From positions 108,830 to 172,829 of the forward strand of contig AZLU01000027.1 in the NCBI GenBank assembly GCA_002224055.1: a stretch of 64,000 bases of DNA, read 5' to 3'. Numbering within the stretch: position 1 is the first letter of the stretch; each line of letters begins with the position of its first letter. Positions 35,700-49,374 of the stretch are shown here, piece after piece. This DNA is from Pezizomycotina sp. ARF18 (taxonomy: Eukaryota; Ascomycota). The notes under the pieces were generated by a model that was not told the origin of the DNA, made no database searches, and saw nothing but the letters and a program-made list of their open reading frames with translations. A program made the position numbers and the translations under genes.

Positions 35700-35830
35700 A
35701 AAAAGCGTCAAAGGTAAGATAAAGGAGCGCAAGCTTGGCCGGGACTACGGCTCATATTTCAAATTCGACCACAAAACAAAAAAAAACTGAATCGGGAAGG
35801 ACCAATTTGTGATAATCTAATCGGATAGAT
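35700..35830 (-). repeat. Dispersed repeat module, copy E (minus strand)
   Basis: Reverse complemented it reads AATTGGTCCTTCCCGATTCA, a T-rich spacer with TTTTGTTTTGTGGTCGAA, and about 25 bp later GAGCCGTAGTCCCGGCC in place of GGCACGGCTAAT. The first block and the GGTCGAA block match copies C and D well. The distal block is decayed. Confidence 0.65.
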
Positions 35831-35999
35831 TGTTGATGTTTTCTAAATAATTCGAGAAATAAAAAATAACTTTTTTTTTTAAATATTAATATCTCTGCCC
35901 TATGGTATCGGAGAGAACAATAAACATGGCGCAACTTCGCCTTTTCGTTTATCTGCAGGTCGTTGCTCTCTCAAACACCCCAAAGGATTTCCCCATCTA

Positions 36000-38350
36000 A
36001 TTAAAAGAAAAAAAAAAAAAACATGGCCTTAGGCTGCATATAAGGAATTGTATACAAAATGTAGTATTTTTTTTTTTTTTTTTTTTTTCCGTTCGTGTTT
36101 CAGCGTATTTCTTTTCGAGATGTACTTCTCTTTTGTCCAACGTGCATTTTGCCTCCGACAGGAATAGGGAAAAAAAGAAGGGAAGTGGAGTACGGAGTTC
36201 GATCTTCGCCAGAAACAAACCTAAAACCGGCTCCCTTCTTCGAGTTCTGTCTGAACGCCGAAAAAAGAACAAAGGGAAACCAACAATGAGAAAAAGAATT
36301 CGGCAACCTATTTTTATACCAATGTACATATACTGTTGTATATTATTCTCCTTTTGCGAAAAAAGAAGACTCTATTCTATTTCGTTTCGGAGTAAGAGAA
36401 TATTGAGTAAAAGATTCATAACAGTTTCGAGCAACTTGGTAAGAATCTCTTGTCCTCTGCGCTGCCTATTTAGACAAAATAGGACCTAGCTTTCTTTAAC
36501 AGTTACTTATTGCTTTTTTCCTCTTTTTTTTTGAGAATACCTTGACGGGTTTCTCTCTTTTCGACAAGGCAAGGGCTCTCTTCGCCGTTCCTGATTTATT
36601 CTTGAAAGGACCTTGATAGTTGATCGATCCCTCATGCTTTTTCTTCTCCCCTCTTCTTCTCTTCGCTATTTTGTGTTCGCAGTTTAATGTGTTAAATTTA
36701 TATACGACCCTGTCAACCTGTCTCAATTAATTGGCAGTGGCATTGCCGAACAGCACGGCAAAATCCATCGTTTCGCTGCGATTTGATTCAGACCAGGCGA
36801 AGGGGGCTGGGAAATGATAACTACAGGTCGATAGAAACGATAGAGTGTTACAGCTTCGTTCTATTGGGCCTTGGTTTAATAAAAAAACGTGTTTGAGAAT
36901 CAAAATATATTAGATCCCAGGAAGATGCCTAGGATACAATGGGCTGTGTAAAGATTGAAAAACGACGTAGTTTAGCCACCAGTAAAAACGGGTGCGGACG
37001 GAATTCCCGTGACGACCAGCCGGCATATACGACGTCAATACGGTAGACCCTGATCAATCATAGGTCTTTTTTCTCGCAAATAAGTGATGATTAGGCGAAC
37101 GTAACGTATACTTGGGGATGTAGCATTGTAACAGGTTTTTTTTGGCTGATGATAGGGCCTTTTTGCATTTTTTCGTTCGCCTCTGGAGAAATCTAAGTTC
37201 CCCTTAGATTTAGTATTATTATTATTATTATTTATATCAGCGATGATGCTCTCGTGCGTCCGCAAATCTACCCTCAAAAATATGTTCCACAAATATACGG
37301 GATAGATAGTCGCTCTTGCGCATATACATTCGCGGAAAAGCAGATGGAGATACATATTAAGAAGCAACAAAGATAGATTCGCGAAATCAGTCCTTGATTT
37401 TGCTTTTGCCTTTAATATATAACCCGGGCCTTGTATATATTGATTGATTGGCAATGACGATATCGTTAGGGCTCGTTTAGGCACCTTACACGAGATATAA
37501 CAGCGGTGTCTGTCAAAAAGCAGACGTGCCAAGGAAGCTGTATTGAATGCCTTGGGACTAACTTCTGCTTAAGAATCTTTCTCTTCTTGTACACAGCCAG
37601 TGGCAGGCGCGATCGAGCTGCGGTTTCAAAAAGGGGAACTTCAGACGTTCAAGACTGCCAAGCTCTTGAGAGATCAACGTGATTGCGAATATATAAAGTT
37701 CTGAAAAGGAGAGAATACAAAGTACTTGACTGCCTTTGATGATCTGGATGGCTGACTAAGTAACAGTGTTATTGGGCAAATGGTATTCTGGTAAATTTAG
37801 TCCAATAATAATAGTAATATAATATTGGAGATTAGAAGGCTAAAAAGTCTCCAGCTCCGGGTGCTCGAGCAAGGGTTGAGTATATCAGAATAACGAACGC
37901 CCGAGGGCGCATGGCAAAAATAACCAAGGGTTCAATAAGATACTACCTTTTCATCTATCCTTCATGGATTAAATTCAGCAGATGCGTGGATGCTTGTCAC
38001 CTATCTATCTTCTCGGCTTAAAGATCCCCAAAAAATCTGAATATGAGTTCCTTACTGGGCCCCTGGGCTCTAGCTCTCCTCTCTACTCATATCGAATGCC
38101 AGGGACGTAAGGGCGGTAAGAAAGAAGAATAGATAAGCCCCCAAGTAATCAATCAAAGACCTCTCTCCAAATAGGATGTTTGTCACGCGTAAGTATTAAA
38201 AGTAAAAAAAAAAAAAACGAGTGCGCAGGGTCTCCTCTCCTCAATGAGGCTACGAAAATCGTCGCTTCTCTTCCAATTGCCTTCGTACCCCGCAAATTTT
38301 TTGAGGAGTTCGGACGGTCATGAATTATTATCGATCAATAGTGGTAGGAG
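36000..38350. other. Gene-free stretch
   Basis: A T-run lies at 36067-36088. A minus-strand frame of 165 codons at 37532-37035 is the longest single frame here, but it contains a homopolymer-coded asparagine run and no recognisable domain. Forward and reverse frames at 36095-36489 overlap each other. Confidence 0.45.
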
Positions 38351-39640
38351 GATCAACTTTTCCTCTCTTTGCTAGCTTTTTTTACCCCTCTTTCTTGACG
38401 GCGTCGATATTTCCTTCGTGGGTGAATACCAGGGAAAGGAAAGAGGGGCTCATCATATAGAGCACATGCAAGATAGATCACGGGCGAAAAAAATAAGTCA
38501 AGTATTATACCGAAGCTGAAGGGTGAACGGATTTTACCTTGATTTCCTTGTATAACTCGGTTGCGGCCGACCGATTTCGGTATGCAGCAAGTGGAAACGC
38601 GAAAACCAAGAAAGAGAGCTTTCGAGCGACCGATAGTGCTTTGCATAAATATATCATTGCCTATTATATTGTTTGTATCTGATTTTCGTAATTTAGGGTT
38701 ACGACCCCGCAAAGAAAAAAAGAAAAAAAAGAAAAAAGAAAAAGAAAAAGAAACAGGAAAGCTGGTCGCGCAAAAGTTGGATTTTCGGGATGGCATTCTA
38801 GATCCAAGTATTTTACAGTCAGCGATGCGAAGGAGCGCTGTGGGAATCCACAACTCTCCCGGAAGGAAAAGTTTTTTTTTTTTTTCCTCTTTCTGCTTCT
38901 CAGCACAACAAAATCAAGTTGTGAAGCGTGTGGCAGATAGCAGTGGACAGGTGCATGAATAAGCAAGCAAGCTTGTAAAATAAAATCCTGGGAATTGCAC
39001 AGGTGGCAGGAAACCAGCGTTTTTCGCGGTTGAAGGAAAGCTCTTAGCTCCTTTTGTTGGTCATCATTGACTGATCCCCTTACAGTTAACATGGGAGAGA
39101 CATGAATTCTCGTGGAGAGGTCCTATATATCTTTTTGAATCAGTGGGACCCCAAAAAAGTTCGAGTTGGGAACCAATGAGGAATCTCGAAATGATCCAGC
39201 TCTTGACTTTACTAACTGGAGAGGGAAGCAAATAGGACTGATGAACTGTCAATCGTTATCCTTCGAAACACAAGAGCTCTGTGTTGCCTCGTAGGGCAGC
39301 AGCAATTTGGGGGTTGGGTTTTTAATTCCGCAGGTAAATCGGACTGTCTTTGTTCTATTGTTCTTCTTTTACTTGTACGTGGAGTCCGTTATACAGTTGG
39401 AGATCTTTGGGTAAGGCCTTCCGAGCCAACGAAACGAAAACGACGAGAAGGATAACTCTTTTTCGTGGCATATCATTGGTTAGAGTCTTCTGCGGCTCAT
39501 AGGGCTCCTCCAATAAAGCTTCGATCTGCAGCTTTCCAGTATACTGCTTTAGGGGACGCGTCTTGTCTCCAGTATTTCAGAATCAAGCTTGCAATGTTCA
39601 TCCTCAATCACTCATAAAAATTTGCGAAATGCATTGAAAA
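38350..39640 (-). other. Coding-like tract on the minus strand, unrecognised
   Basis: From about 39580 down to 39360 one minus-strand frame runs open without an ATG start (NTGDKTRPLKQYTGKLQIEA, then LLEEPYEPQKTLTNDMPRKR and KALPKDLQLYNGLHVQV). Further frames follow at 39252-39064 and at 39092-38664 (MLTVRGSVNDDQQKELRAF, then HLCNSQDFILQACLLIHAPV). The composition is protein-like and the frames follow one another in one direction with shifts, as in the proven genes of this window. No family is recognisable, and a poly-F-coding A-rich stretch interrupts the 3' part. It may be an exon cluster of an unknown gene or a relic. Confidence 0.25.
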
Positions 39641-39976
39641 GGTTCAAGACGCACGTCACATCTGCTGCCGATGTGCTATAATTATAAAGGGAGACGAGGT
39701 ATAAGCGATGAAAGAATACTCTCTCCAAATACGACTTTGACGTAGGTAGCTCAAACAACCCCAAACCCCATACGAGCACAAGCTGCACAGCTTCTTCGCA
39801 AGAAGAAAAATAGGTTTTACACAATATGAAGAAACAAGGCCGGAAGGCAAATCAGTGGTGAAACGGAAAAAAAAAAAAAATTTTCCACTTCTCATCTCTT
39901 TTCGTCTACTGTAGGAAAAGTATAGCCTGAATACCTCCGAAACAAGACGAAGAGCTTCCATATGCATTCTAAAAGG

Positions 39977-40011
<35 letters not shown>
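39977..40011 (+). repeat. Poly-A run, 35 nt
   Basis: The second-longest homopolymer in the window, in gene-free sequence. Confidence 0.95.
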
Positions 40012-40014
<3 letters not shown>

Positions 40015-43000
40015 AAGCAAAGCCATTGTTGAAACCGAGAAGCAACTGGCAGCCAATGAAAGGCGCCTTTCTGGCTTTTGTTCAAGCAGAGTATTTCAGC
40101 CTATCTGTATAAGAAGCCTATGACGACTTTGGCGTTGAAGTTTCTCCAAGGAGATACCGCTTTGGGAAAACCGAACCTAGTTTATACGGAGGAATAGGTT
40201 GAATAGAATTCTCTTCATCTCGCTTTAAGAATGCTCAATGATGACAGTGGCTCTTAGCTTCTTTTTGGCACTGAGGGTCTCGAGACCAGAAGTCTGAAGG
40301 AAAGAAAACGGCGGCAAAATGTGTAGGTTCAGTTTGTACAGCCTTCGTTGTGGCTTCTTTTGAGGAGAGGAGGGTGTGTACCCTTGCATCGATCCACTTT
40401 CGTGATAGACCATCTAATACTTTGGTTTTCTCCAGTGGTATTACGAAAAGGGAAAGGTTCTTATAATTAGAAAAAAAAAAAATAGCAGATGAAACGAGCT
40501 TTGCGAAATCAAAATAAGAGAAAGATCTTTTTGCGCTATAAACAAATAATAATGTGTTAGTCTGGAGAAATTTGAAACGTCCAATACATCCCAATTTACC
40601 ATCCGGAAGAGCAAGAGATGAATTATTACTGATCGTATTTTCTCCCTTTCAGGTTTAGACTGAGAATATTTATATTTTAATACAGATCCCCTTTTTACCC
40701 CTGGCAGATCAATTTCTCCTCGCCGGTATTGAAACCAAAGTGTAGGGAATGTGAAGTGACGCACGAAGCAGTAGTCCTTTGATTGTCCACGTCAGGTCCC
40801 GGATCACATTCTGATCACCCGTATCCCATTCCACTGGAATTATTGCGCGATACTTTTAGAGGCCGTATCAATGAGAAAATTATATTGTCAATTATTTGTG
40901 AGTATTTTATTGGAAAGTGGTATTTAGAAATATCAATATTTGGTTGAAAACTTTGCGTCTCCACTTAGTTTTTGTTAACTTCAAAACTATACCCGAGATG
41001 AAATATCAAAAATCAGTTTAGCGTGGTTGAATTGGACCCGGGACACGGACCGAACAAAATATTTTATCCAAAGAAGGACAGCCCGAAGTGACTGGAATAT
41101 CAGTTTCCTGTACCTGCGGGCCCTTTCGGGTCGATTTGCTCGGAGTATTCGCGTCGCTATTATCGCGAAATCGCCCGATTTACCTCAAGTTTGGGTCTAC
41201 AATCCAAAAAAGTTGGAATCTGAGGGTATGAACACGACTACGGTGATGTGATATAGTCTGATTAGATACGTAAAGGCCGTATGAAATTCACATTTGCCTA
41301 CTGTAGACAAGCTTGCGATTGCGATATTAGACCAGTATCGACTTCGCGTATACTCGGTAACCTGAGGATAGTATCTCATTTATGTTATACTTTTGTTTTT
41401 TTGTCAGTATAATAAATATAATAATAAGTAATAGTAAAAGGGGTAGAATGGGAAAGAGTTTCCACTATTTTCTTGAATGCGAAATTAATCTAAAAAACTT
41501 TTCGATCCATGGACCAAAATACCGGTCGTCCCAGTTGAATTAAACGCTAATGTTCTCCTCCCGGTGCCGCGAAGGGTGGGTTGACAATTTTCGGGACCCA
41601 AATACCCCAACGTTCCGTAGAGGCCATACCCAAACGTCCTGTTCATCGTACTTTTTAATTGTTCTGTGCAGAATTCCCTCTGCTGCCTTGGAACTTGCAA
41701 GGGGGCTATCGAAGAATATTTTTTTTATAAGAGAGTATTTTTAATACTGGCGCCTCGCGTGATATAGGCCGTGATATAGGTCTCCCAACCCAGCGTCTCG
41801 CGTTGTGTGATAAACTGGCCCGCCATGGACTTGGGACCGGGAAGACGTCCGTTGAACCGTGAGGGTGCACGGTCAGCCTTGCACGCCTCTCGAGGTTCAA
41901 AACGCATGATCCAATGGGACTAGCTCTTCTTAGTTGTGGTAGTGGAAGTAAAGTGCCTCCCTGTCCCGAAAACTGGAAGATTATGACGCGAAAAATATAG
42001 ATAGGCTTTCTATTTATCAACGTTCCGGTTTTCATATCAGTCTGCACCGATTATAGCTTTAAAAGAAATGAACCGCAGGCTTCTGTCTTCAGCCCTTTAC
42101 CTCTGTATAAAGGTATACGAGATACTGAATGCTATCAACCTCAGCTGGACGAAATCTCGTGTATCAAGGTTTGAACTACCTACTGGTACCTTATCCTGTA
42201 GTAGTTAGTGAAGCACGTACCCGTATTCCAACAGCGCGGGGTAGGAAAGGAGAAAGACGAGTACCGTGTTGAACACGCTCACATACGAGGACGCACGAAA
42301 CAAAGCGGAGTGGGAGTTAGTGTTAGCAGTGGATATCTTCCCGGTTCCCGAAGGACAATTTCCTTTCTTCCCTATCCCCCTAACTGTTCACACGTGGGGG
42401 GCTGAGGTGGTGTTTTTGTGCCTGGACAGTTGGCGGCGCTGTGAGGTGGCGTTGGGCGTATTAAAGTGTGATTAAGAAGGTACGCTCCACCGAGCCACCA
42501 ACCACCACTGCCGCCCCAAAACCAAAAACCACACCCCCCCAAAAATCCACTTCCACTATTATGGTATGGTCGTATTAAATTTTTTTGACGGGCCCGAGTG
42601 CCGAAAGGGAGCGTGGCACCTACAGGGGAAATAGAATCGTCAGGTACCGTTAAAAAAAAAGAAAGAAAAAAAAATCTCCCCGCTAAGTAAATTAACTTTC
42701 TGTTCCTCTTGTTTTTTCCCCTTGAAAGGGATAGCGTCCAAAATAGCAGGACCCTCTATGCTAAGTAAGTATCCTGTCCAAACCCCCACGATGGTACTTG
42801 CATATTTTTTCCTTTTGTTTTTTACCTTTTTTCCCTTGGGTTTTCTTATATTTTGGGATTCTGCCGAATATCGCAATACCTGAAAAGCCGGGACGTTGGG
42901 GGCCCAGGGCCAGGCGTGTGTGGCGAGGAGTTATATGATAAAAGAGTTCAGGGAAAGAAAAACGGCGCCTTGCTTTTCTCGATCTGGTAATTTCCCCTTC

Positions 43001-46000
43001 ATCTCTTTTCAAATATTTGAAGACAATGATCCCTATACCATAATTCTTGCTTTATTATCTTCCCCACAAAAGATCAGGGAAGGAAAAAATCGAGACAAGA
43101 GATTGTGTGCGGCAGCTACTGGCGGTTGGTAGCAAGCAGTATTGGTGTAGTGACAACAATAGCTGATGATCTACGGGTAAGTTGAAACGACTCTGGAACA
43201 TCCCGCAGGTATTCGGGGCAAATAAGTGTGTTCGCCGCGACACTCTCTCCTCCGAGGAAGACCCTGACACATTTCATCCTTTTTTCACCTTGAGAGAGTG
43301 GAAGAGGAGAAACAGATAAAAATAGTAGCTGCAAGCGTTCAAGAAAAAACCTGGTACTCAAATCTTGGAAAAATAGCTGAGTCTTTAAATCAGGTAAATG
43401 CGAAGAAGTGAAGTATCGCCGGTCTCAAAGGGCTTAAAAAAGAGTTCTTCAGCCTAGTAGCTAACCGGGGGAATTTTTCGAAACTGGATCGTTTCGTTTC
43501 ATGGACTTCTAGCGAAAAGTCTCAAGTTTTTTTTTTTTTTCTCCCCCTGCCCGCTTCTCTCTTTCTTCCCTCGTGGAAGTATCAGAATCGATGCAAAAGA
43601 GAAAACCTCTGCGCAATTTCTGAAGCTTCAGAAGATGCTCTTGGAACATAAAATAACCGCGCTACCACACGCTACCTATTCAGGCTGACGTTCAGAGCCT
43701 TGACGCACGGGATACTTCAATCTGCATCACTTTTCTCCGCTTCGGGGTCTCATCCTGGATCTGGCACGCACGCGCACGAGATCTCTTTGCCATCATATCG
43801 CCCACAATACCGAGACATGAGCTTTTTGCTGGATGAGATACCCACGTGTTGCCCGCTTAAACCCCAGCCTTTTCGTCCAGATGCAATCGGAAACAACCAA
43901 AAAAGGCATTGCGGCGGTTTGTCAGGCGTTGAAACTTCGCCGCATAATAGAAACTTATTTTCCCTTCTTCAGTGAGAGTGTTCGCAAAGGCATGGAAAAC
44001 TAGAAACTTCTCTCATGTTTCGAAGCTTAAAGTGAAGAAAAAGTGAAGTTTCAACAGAAAAATAATTTGCCACTTTTGTTTCCTCTTTCTCACATCTTTA
44101 GCCCACGTTGCTGAAAGGCTGTAGAAGCAAAATATGCCCTAGCTTTTTGCTTTTCGTTTTACCATGCAATTATGCGGGCCGGAAAATATTTTCCCTGAGC
44201 CCGGAAGGTATATATAGATAAGCTCCGCACAAAAATACTCTATATCTAAGCGTTTCGGTACATATCCTCGCTCGGCTTCTCTACAAAACGTGGGTGTTTG
44301 GGTAAAGAGAACAAGAGGGGTGTAGCAGTCTTACGCCGTCGTAATGCATAGTAGAGCTAAACATCTTCAGGACTCTAGCCCTCCATCCCTTGGCCCTTTA
44401 TGCTTGCTTTTTTGTTTTTGTTTCGATCTCCAAATCAGCTATTCATGCGAGGGAATGCTTATCTAGCATGGGGAATTGCGTTTGAATCTTCGCCTTTTCG
44501 CCTTTTCGTTCAGAAACAAGACCCTGCAGAGCTATGCTTATGCTTTATGGGATGCCAAAGCGCCTAGTATTTGCGTTTTCTCCATGTTATCACCAGTTCG
44601 GAGAAAGGCACTTTACTTCCCCCAAAAAAGGTAAACAGATGGACAATAAACAATATTAAAACCTGTTCTCCGGGTTTTCTCTTTTTTCTTTTGCTTCTTA
44701 GAAGATGTATGATGATGTCCCTAACACTTTGGTGGGGGCTAAGCACCTCTCTTTCTGATTAGAGTATATGAGACTATTACTTAAAAGATGCTTACTTTTC
44801 ATACAGACGCTTTTTTTTCTTTTACCTGGTACGAATTTCTGTACTTTTCAAGCTCGCATGTGTGTCGTGGTGAATCTAAATGGCTAAAAGGAGATAATTA
44901 AAAAACGTCGCTAAAAGCTATACAGATATGGGTTTTGGAAATCCTGAATAGGTGAGGAAACCGTGGAAAGGGTAAATGGGTAATCTAATCTTCATGTCTA
45001 AGCCTAGCTACTCTTTTCTTCTATCGTGAGAAGGGATTGTTTGATTTCTCAGAGGAGTATATGTTTACTTTAGTACAGTTGTTGTGCAACATTCCGAGAA
45101 AGCAAGGGATATGGGAAAGAGAGATCTGGAGATCCCCAAATTCCTATGTAAAGTTAAGCTAGAGAAGGAAAAAGGGCCTATCTACCATACGTATATATAT
45201 ATGATATTGTATATCCTTCTTCTGCTGCTGCTAGATAGCCGGAAAGTCAAGTTATTGCTCACTGCAGCGTTGTCGTCTAGTCCACCGTGCCTTGCTTGGA
45301 AAGTGGTTTACCTTCGGCTGAGTAGAATTCGAAATCGAGGATAATACGACGTTATCTTATCATAATCGCCAAATATGATGTTTGAAGTATTGCATGTTGG
45401 ATAGCTGTGTATAAGACCGAGAGCGGACATACTCGATGCCTTCCTTGCCCACTCGGGTTGACTTCCAGGAACCGGCATTGCCTTTTTGTTCTTCTTCGTA
45501 TGCTAATAAGTGACTTCAGCTTGCGAGCTGACTTATAGCAGTAAATTTGATGAAAGATGCTTGTAGTTCTCATATGTCGAACCTGATCGCTTAAAGTTGG
45601 CGCGAGTCCGATCAGATCCGAGTCGTAGGAGTTGAATACTAATAATAAGTGGGTTATAAGAGACAGCTACTATGTAGTTACTCAAGTACCTGTTATAGAG
45701 CTATAAATCTATACATTCAACTTTCAAAAGAGCAGAGAAAGGAAGAAGGAGAAGATGGGAGAAGGGAGAGTATGCACATACCGTAGACACCTCTACATAA
45801 ACGTTAGAGACGCTGAGCATCAACAACATACTAAATATTTTATCACCGTCATCCTTTTGGGGCCCTCGTACACATAATCAACTAGCTAACTCCTCATTCT
45901 TGTTGACTTAGAAATATTCTATATATTGCCATACGTCTGCTCAAATTCACCTGCAGTTAGGTTTCTAGCTTCCTCAATACATAAGAACGGTGCAGTTAAG

Positions 46001-48507
46001 GTCCACATGACCATTCCGTATATGTCCATATAATACCGGATACTCGAATCCTCCTATGCATCAACAGGAGCTACGGTTTGAGAATGTCAGAATAGAAAAC
46101 TAGTTCCACGTTTTTCCTAGTTTGCCGGTGACCTATGTTCAACTTCTTCCAGACATGATAGACTGTCCTTTGCTGAGATAAGCCTTTCTTACTACGACTT
46201 CCGTGTATGGTGATTATTATAGCTAGGCCAGGAAGGCATGCGATCTATTAGCTCTAGAGCGCCCCCCCTTTCTCTTCTCTTCTCCCAGGAACACAAACAT
46301 ACACACACAAGCGTGAGAGGAGGGACGCAAGTCAAAGGCGAGAATAGAGAACGATTAGGGTCACTTTGAAGTAGAATGATACTGCTTAACGAAAGATATT
46401 GTTCACGTTCATGATTAATTAAATACTTTTTTTTGTTAAGTATTTGGGGTGACATTCACGGCTATAGCCTCGAGCGAGAGAGAAATAAATATATATAGAC
46501 ATATAGAGCGGACTTTAACTTTATAATGCGATATATTTTCCACTGAGAGTCTCGCTTTATAGCCGATATAGTGACCTATCTATCAAAGAGTCTATCATAT
46601 GCACAACTTTGTATCGATATTATCACTCAATCCTCTCATGGATTATAATCATCCTGTAGAGTATAAAAATAGATTTTTCCTGCAGGCCAATTCCTTGAAT
46701 GCATATGAGAAGCATGATCAATCTCGTGAAACTGGAGCTAGAGTAATGGTATCACTCATTACATGTAGTAACCGGAGCCATAGACCGCTGGTAAAGCCTC
46801 GTTTGAAAATAAGGACAACGTCATCGATACAGTGAAGCAGAAAGGCTAAGAGCTCGATTCATGAGAATTTCGTGTTTGTCTAGTCTCATTCAGACTCTCC
46901 TAAGCAAGCAAGCCTTTGGAAGGAGAGATATTTGTTTCGGTCGGGGATATTGCCAATTCAGGATATATCTCGGCCAACGGGTCACCGGGTTTGCAAACGT
47001 AATGAATACTCATGTCTACGAAAGCCACAAATTGTGGTTTAAAGAAACATTCCTTTGCGGGGGTTATAAAAGAGCTCCTATCTTTCAATAGAGATATATC
47101 AAAGGAGATAAACATGGTGAAGGGCTATGTTGCTCGGACTTGGTCATCTCTTTGAGTATTTTTCCTGTGACATCATTTTGCACCCGTACGATTCTCGAAT
47201 TTTTATAGTCTAGGCTGCTGATATATATAAATGCATCGGATCGTAAAAGATATGAAAGCTCACATGAAAATTGCCAGGAGAGTAGAAGCTATTATTGCTC
47301 AAAAACAGCCGTAGAGTGATCGATTCGGTAATGAGAGGATTAATACTGATACGTTCGCACAACCGGGACCGACGTAAGAGCGAGACGGACGACAAAAAAA
47401 AAAAAAAGAAAAAAAGATGAAGCTACGAGAATAGGACGCGTTACGTGTCGAGCATGTTGAAAATCAACACAGCCACAATCTGGCAGGAGGGTTAATGTCC
47501 TGGCAATCTATGCAACCGTCTGATATGCTGCCGAGTCAGTGAGTAAGTAGAAGAAATTATATCGGCTGATGTCCTTTTTTTTTTTTTTTTTTCAAGTGTT
47601 TTGTTTCGCACATTGCATCCGACGTAAACTGATTGTAGGACGCCGCGGCCATCGACTCGTAGCTGGTCGGGTTAGTGGTAAGCGAGAAGCCAGCTAACGC
47701 CTCTCTTAATTGAAAGCAAAAGTATATAAACAAAGTAGTAAAAAGTAAGGCTTCAGGTTAAGGGTTAGAGACCTATCTATCGTACGCACGCGCAATGGCC
47801 GTGTCGTAAATCGTGAATCGTGAATCGCGGAAAAAAGCTACAAAAGAAAAAGCGGGGAAGTTAAGCTTGTCTATATATAGCAGTAATCTGACCATAATCC
47901 TGCGAAGTTCGCATTTCCCCGCGAGACCTCTTTTTTCCCTATCAAACCTTTTGTCTATAGGAGCTAGTTGCGTACGCCGGCTTTGCCCTTGTGTATGAAG
48001 AGTGCATCGGCAGTGCCGTCTGGACGATTTTCCAGCTCTCCCATAGGTAGAGAGTATAAAGGTCATTCATGTACACGGGTCGAGCCGAATCTTGTCATCC
48101 CAGGCGGCCGGAACAACTGTGGGAAAGGAAAAACAAAGCTTACCGGTACATTCCTCGTTCGCTAACCGAAAAGAAAAAAAAAAAAAAAAAAAAGTGGAAC
48201 CGTCTGCTCGGTTTCCGGCTACCGAGCTGGAATATATCTCGCATACTTCCAATATACTTAAGCACTTAGTTAAAAATAAAACTAAAAAGGATGAGAGAAT
48301 AAACTCGTCAGCTAAGTACTAAGTAGAAGAGATGACTTGACTCGATCTTCTGGTTCTCTGTGATAGAGGAGAAATAATTAGAGATGTCAGTCCAGTCGTA
48401 CCTGAATGATTGATTTTTTTTTTTTTGTTCAAGGGTCGGCTGTTTTTGTTGGTTGGTAAGCAATTATATATGCTAGGATATAAGCGAGACAGGAAAAGGA
48501 AAGGAGG

Positions 48508-48532
48508 AAAAAAAAAAAAAAAAAAAAAAAAA
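48508..48532 (+). repeat. Poly-A run, 25 nt
   Basis: Uninterrupted A homopolymer after a purine-rich stretch (GGAAAAGGAAAGGAGG). Confidence 0.95.
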
Positions 48533-49280
48533 GTTAAGGTTGCCGTTGCTGCATGCCGAGTAAAGTGGAGAGTTACTTGGTAGTAGAATGAGGCTTAATT
48601 TGCTAGCTAGCCTTCTCAGTTGTTTCTTTTTAGGGGAGGAGTCGGCCGATTCAAGCAAGAAAAGTCACAATGGAGGGAGAGCAAGTAAATGGTACTTGAA
48701 GTCTTATTTCCGAGATGCAAGTTACATGGGAGCTGTCATTACTGGAGGTCACTGGTACTTTCCTAATCTAAAAATGTTTCCCACACAAAATTTTTAACGG
48801 TTTTTTTTGTATTATAAAAATTTAAATATAACCGAAAAATTTTTCGCTTCGGTTTTTTTAAAAAAATAATTTTTTTTTTTTTTTTTTTTAACTCACACAC
48901 ACGCACACAAAAAATACAAACCACCAAACGGCTATATATCTAATACGACCACCTGCATTTCGGGGTTGCAGCCCTCAGCCCTAAAACCTATCTCCAAAGG
49001 AAAATTAAGGTCGCGACTTCAAAGAAAAAAAGATACTAGTAAAGCTCTACCCCCCGGCGCAATATCTCTCAATCCTCGAGAAGCTTCGGCTTCGGCTCCA
49101 TTCTGAGCAACGGGCCGCTGTGCCTCAGGCAGCTTGCTTGCTTGCTTGTTTGTTGTTTCCATAATACTGGATCCAGCGTGAGGAAGCTCGGTTATACTGG
49201 GTCATTTTTTTCTCTGTTCACTCTTGTCCTCGTTTGTTGACGAAGCAATTTTATCAAATTCCTTCTAGCATTCGAGGGGG

Positions 49281-49283
<3 letters not shown>

Positions 49284-49317
<34 letters not shown>
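49284..49317 (+). repeat. GT dinucleotide microsatellite, 34 bp
   Basis: Seventeen uninterrupted GT units that end 57 bp before the start codon of the Tbf1-like gene, so the repeat lies in its 5' leader or proximal promoter. Confidence 0.97.
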
Positions 49318-49318
<1 letters not shown>

Positions 49319-49374
49319 CAGAGAGCTATTTGTCCATATATTCTTCAAGATGCAGATACCCGTAGACTCGAGCG

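Larger units (their letters stand above)
39640..49270. other. Long gene-poor region
   Basis: About 9.6 kb without a recognisable gene. Weak coding-like patches lie at 40594-40235 (minus, 119 codons), 41027-41251 (plus), 42047-41706 (minus, 113 codons), 42208-42475 (plus, two frames), 43700-43975 (plus, 91 codons) and 46861-47115 (both strands). All are short, most overlap frames on the other strand, and none has a motif. A 69-codon forward frame at 48588-48797 begins with a hydrophobic stretch like a secretion signal (MRLNLLASLLSCFFLG) but has no other support. Confidence 0.4.

Noticed and set aside
38353-38962. Minus-strand frame of 166 codons and an opposing plus-strand frame of 133 codons
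   Set aside because: Both depend on a purine-rich AAAGAAAAA tract translated as poly-Lys or poly-Phe, and neither has a recognisable motif.
48840-48870. Hairpin-like AACCGAAAAATT...TTCGGTTTTT as a terminator
   Set aside because: Eukaryotic context, no gene ends immediately before it, and the stem is short and AT-rich.
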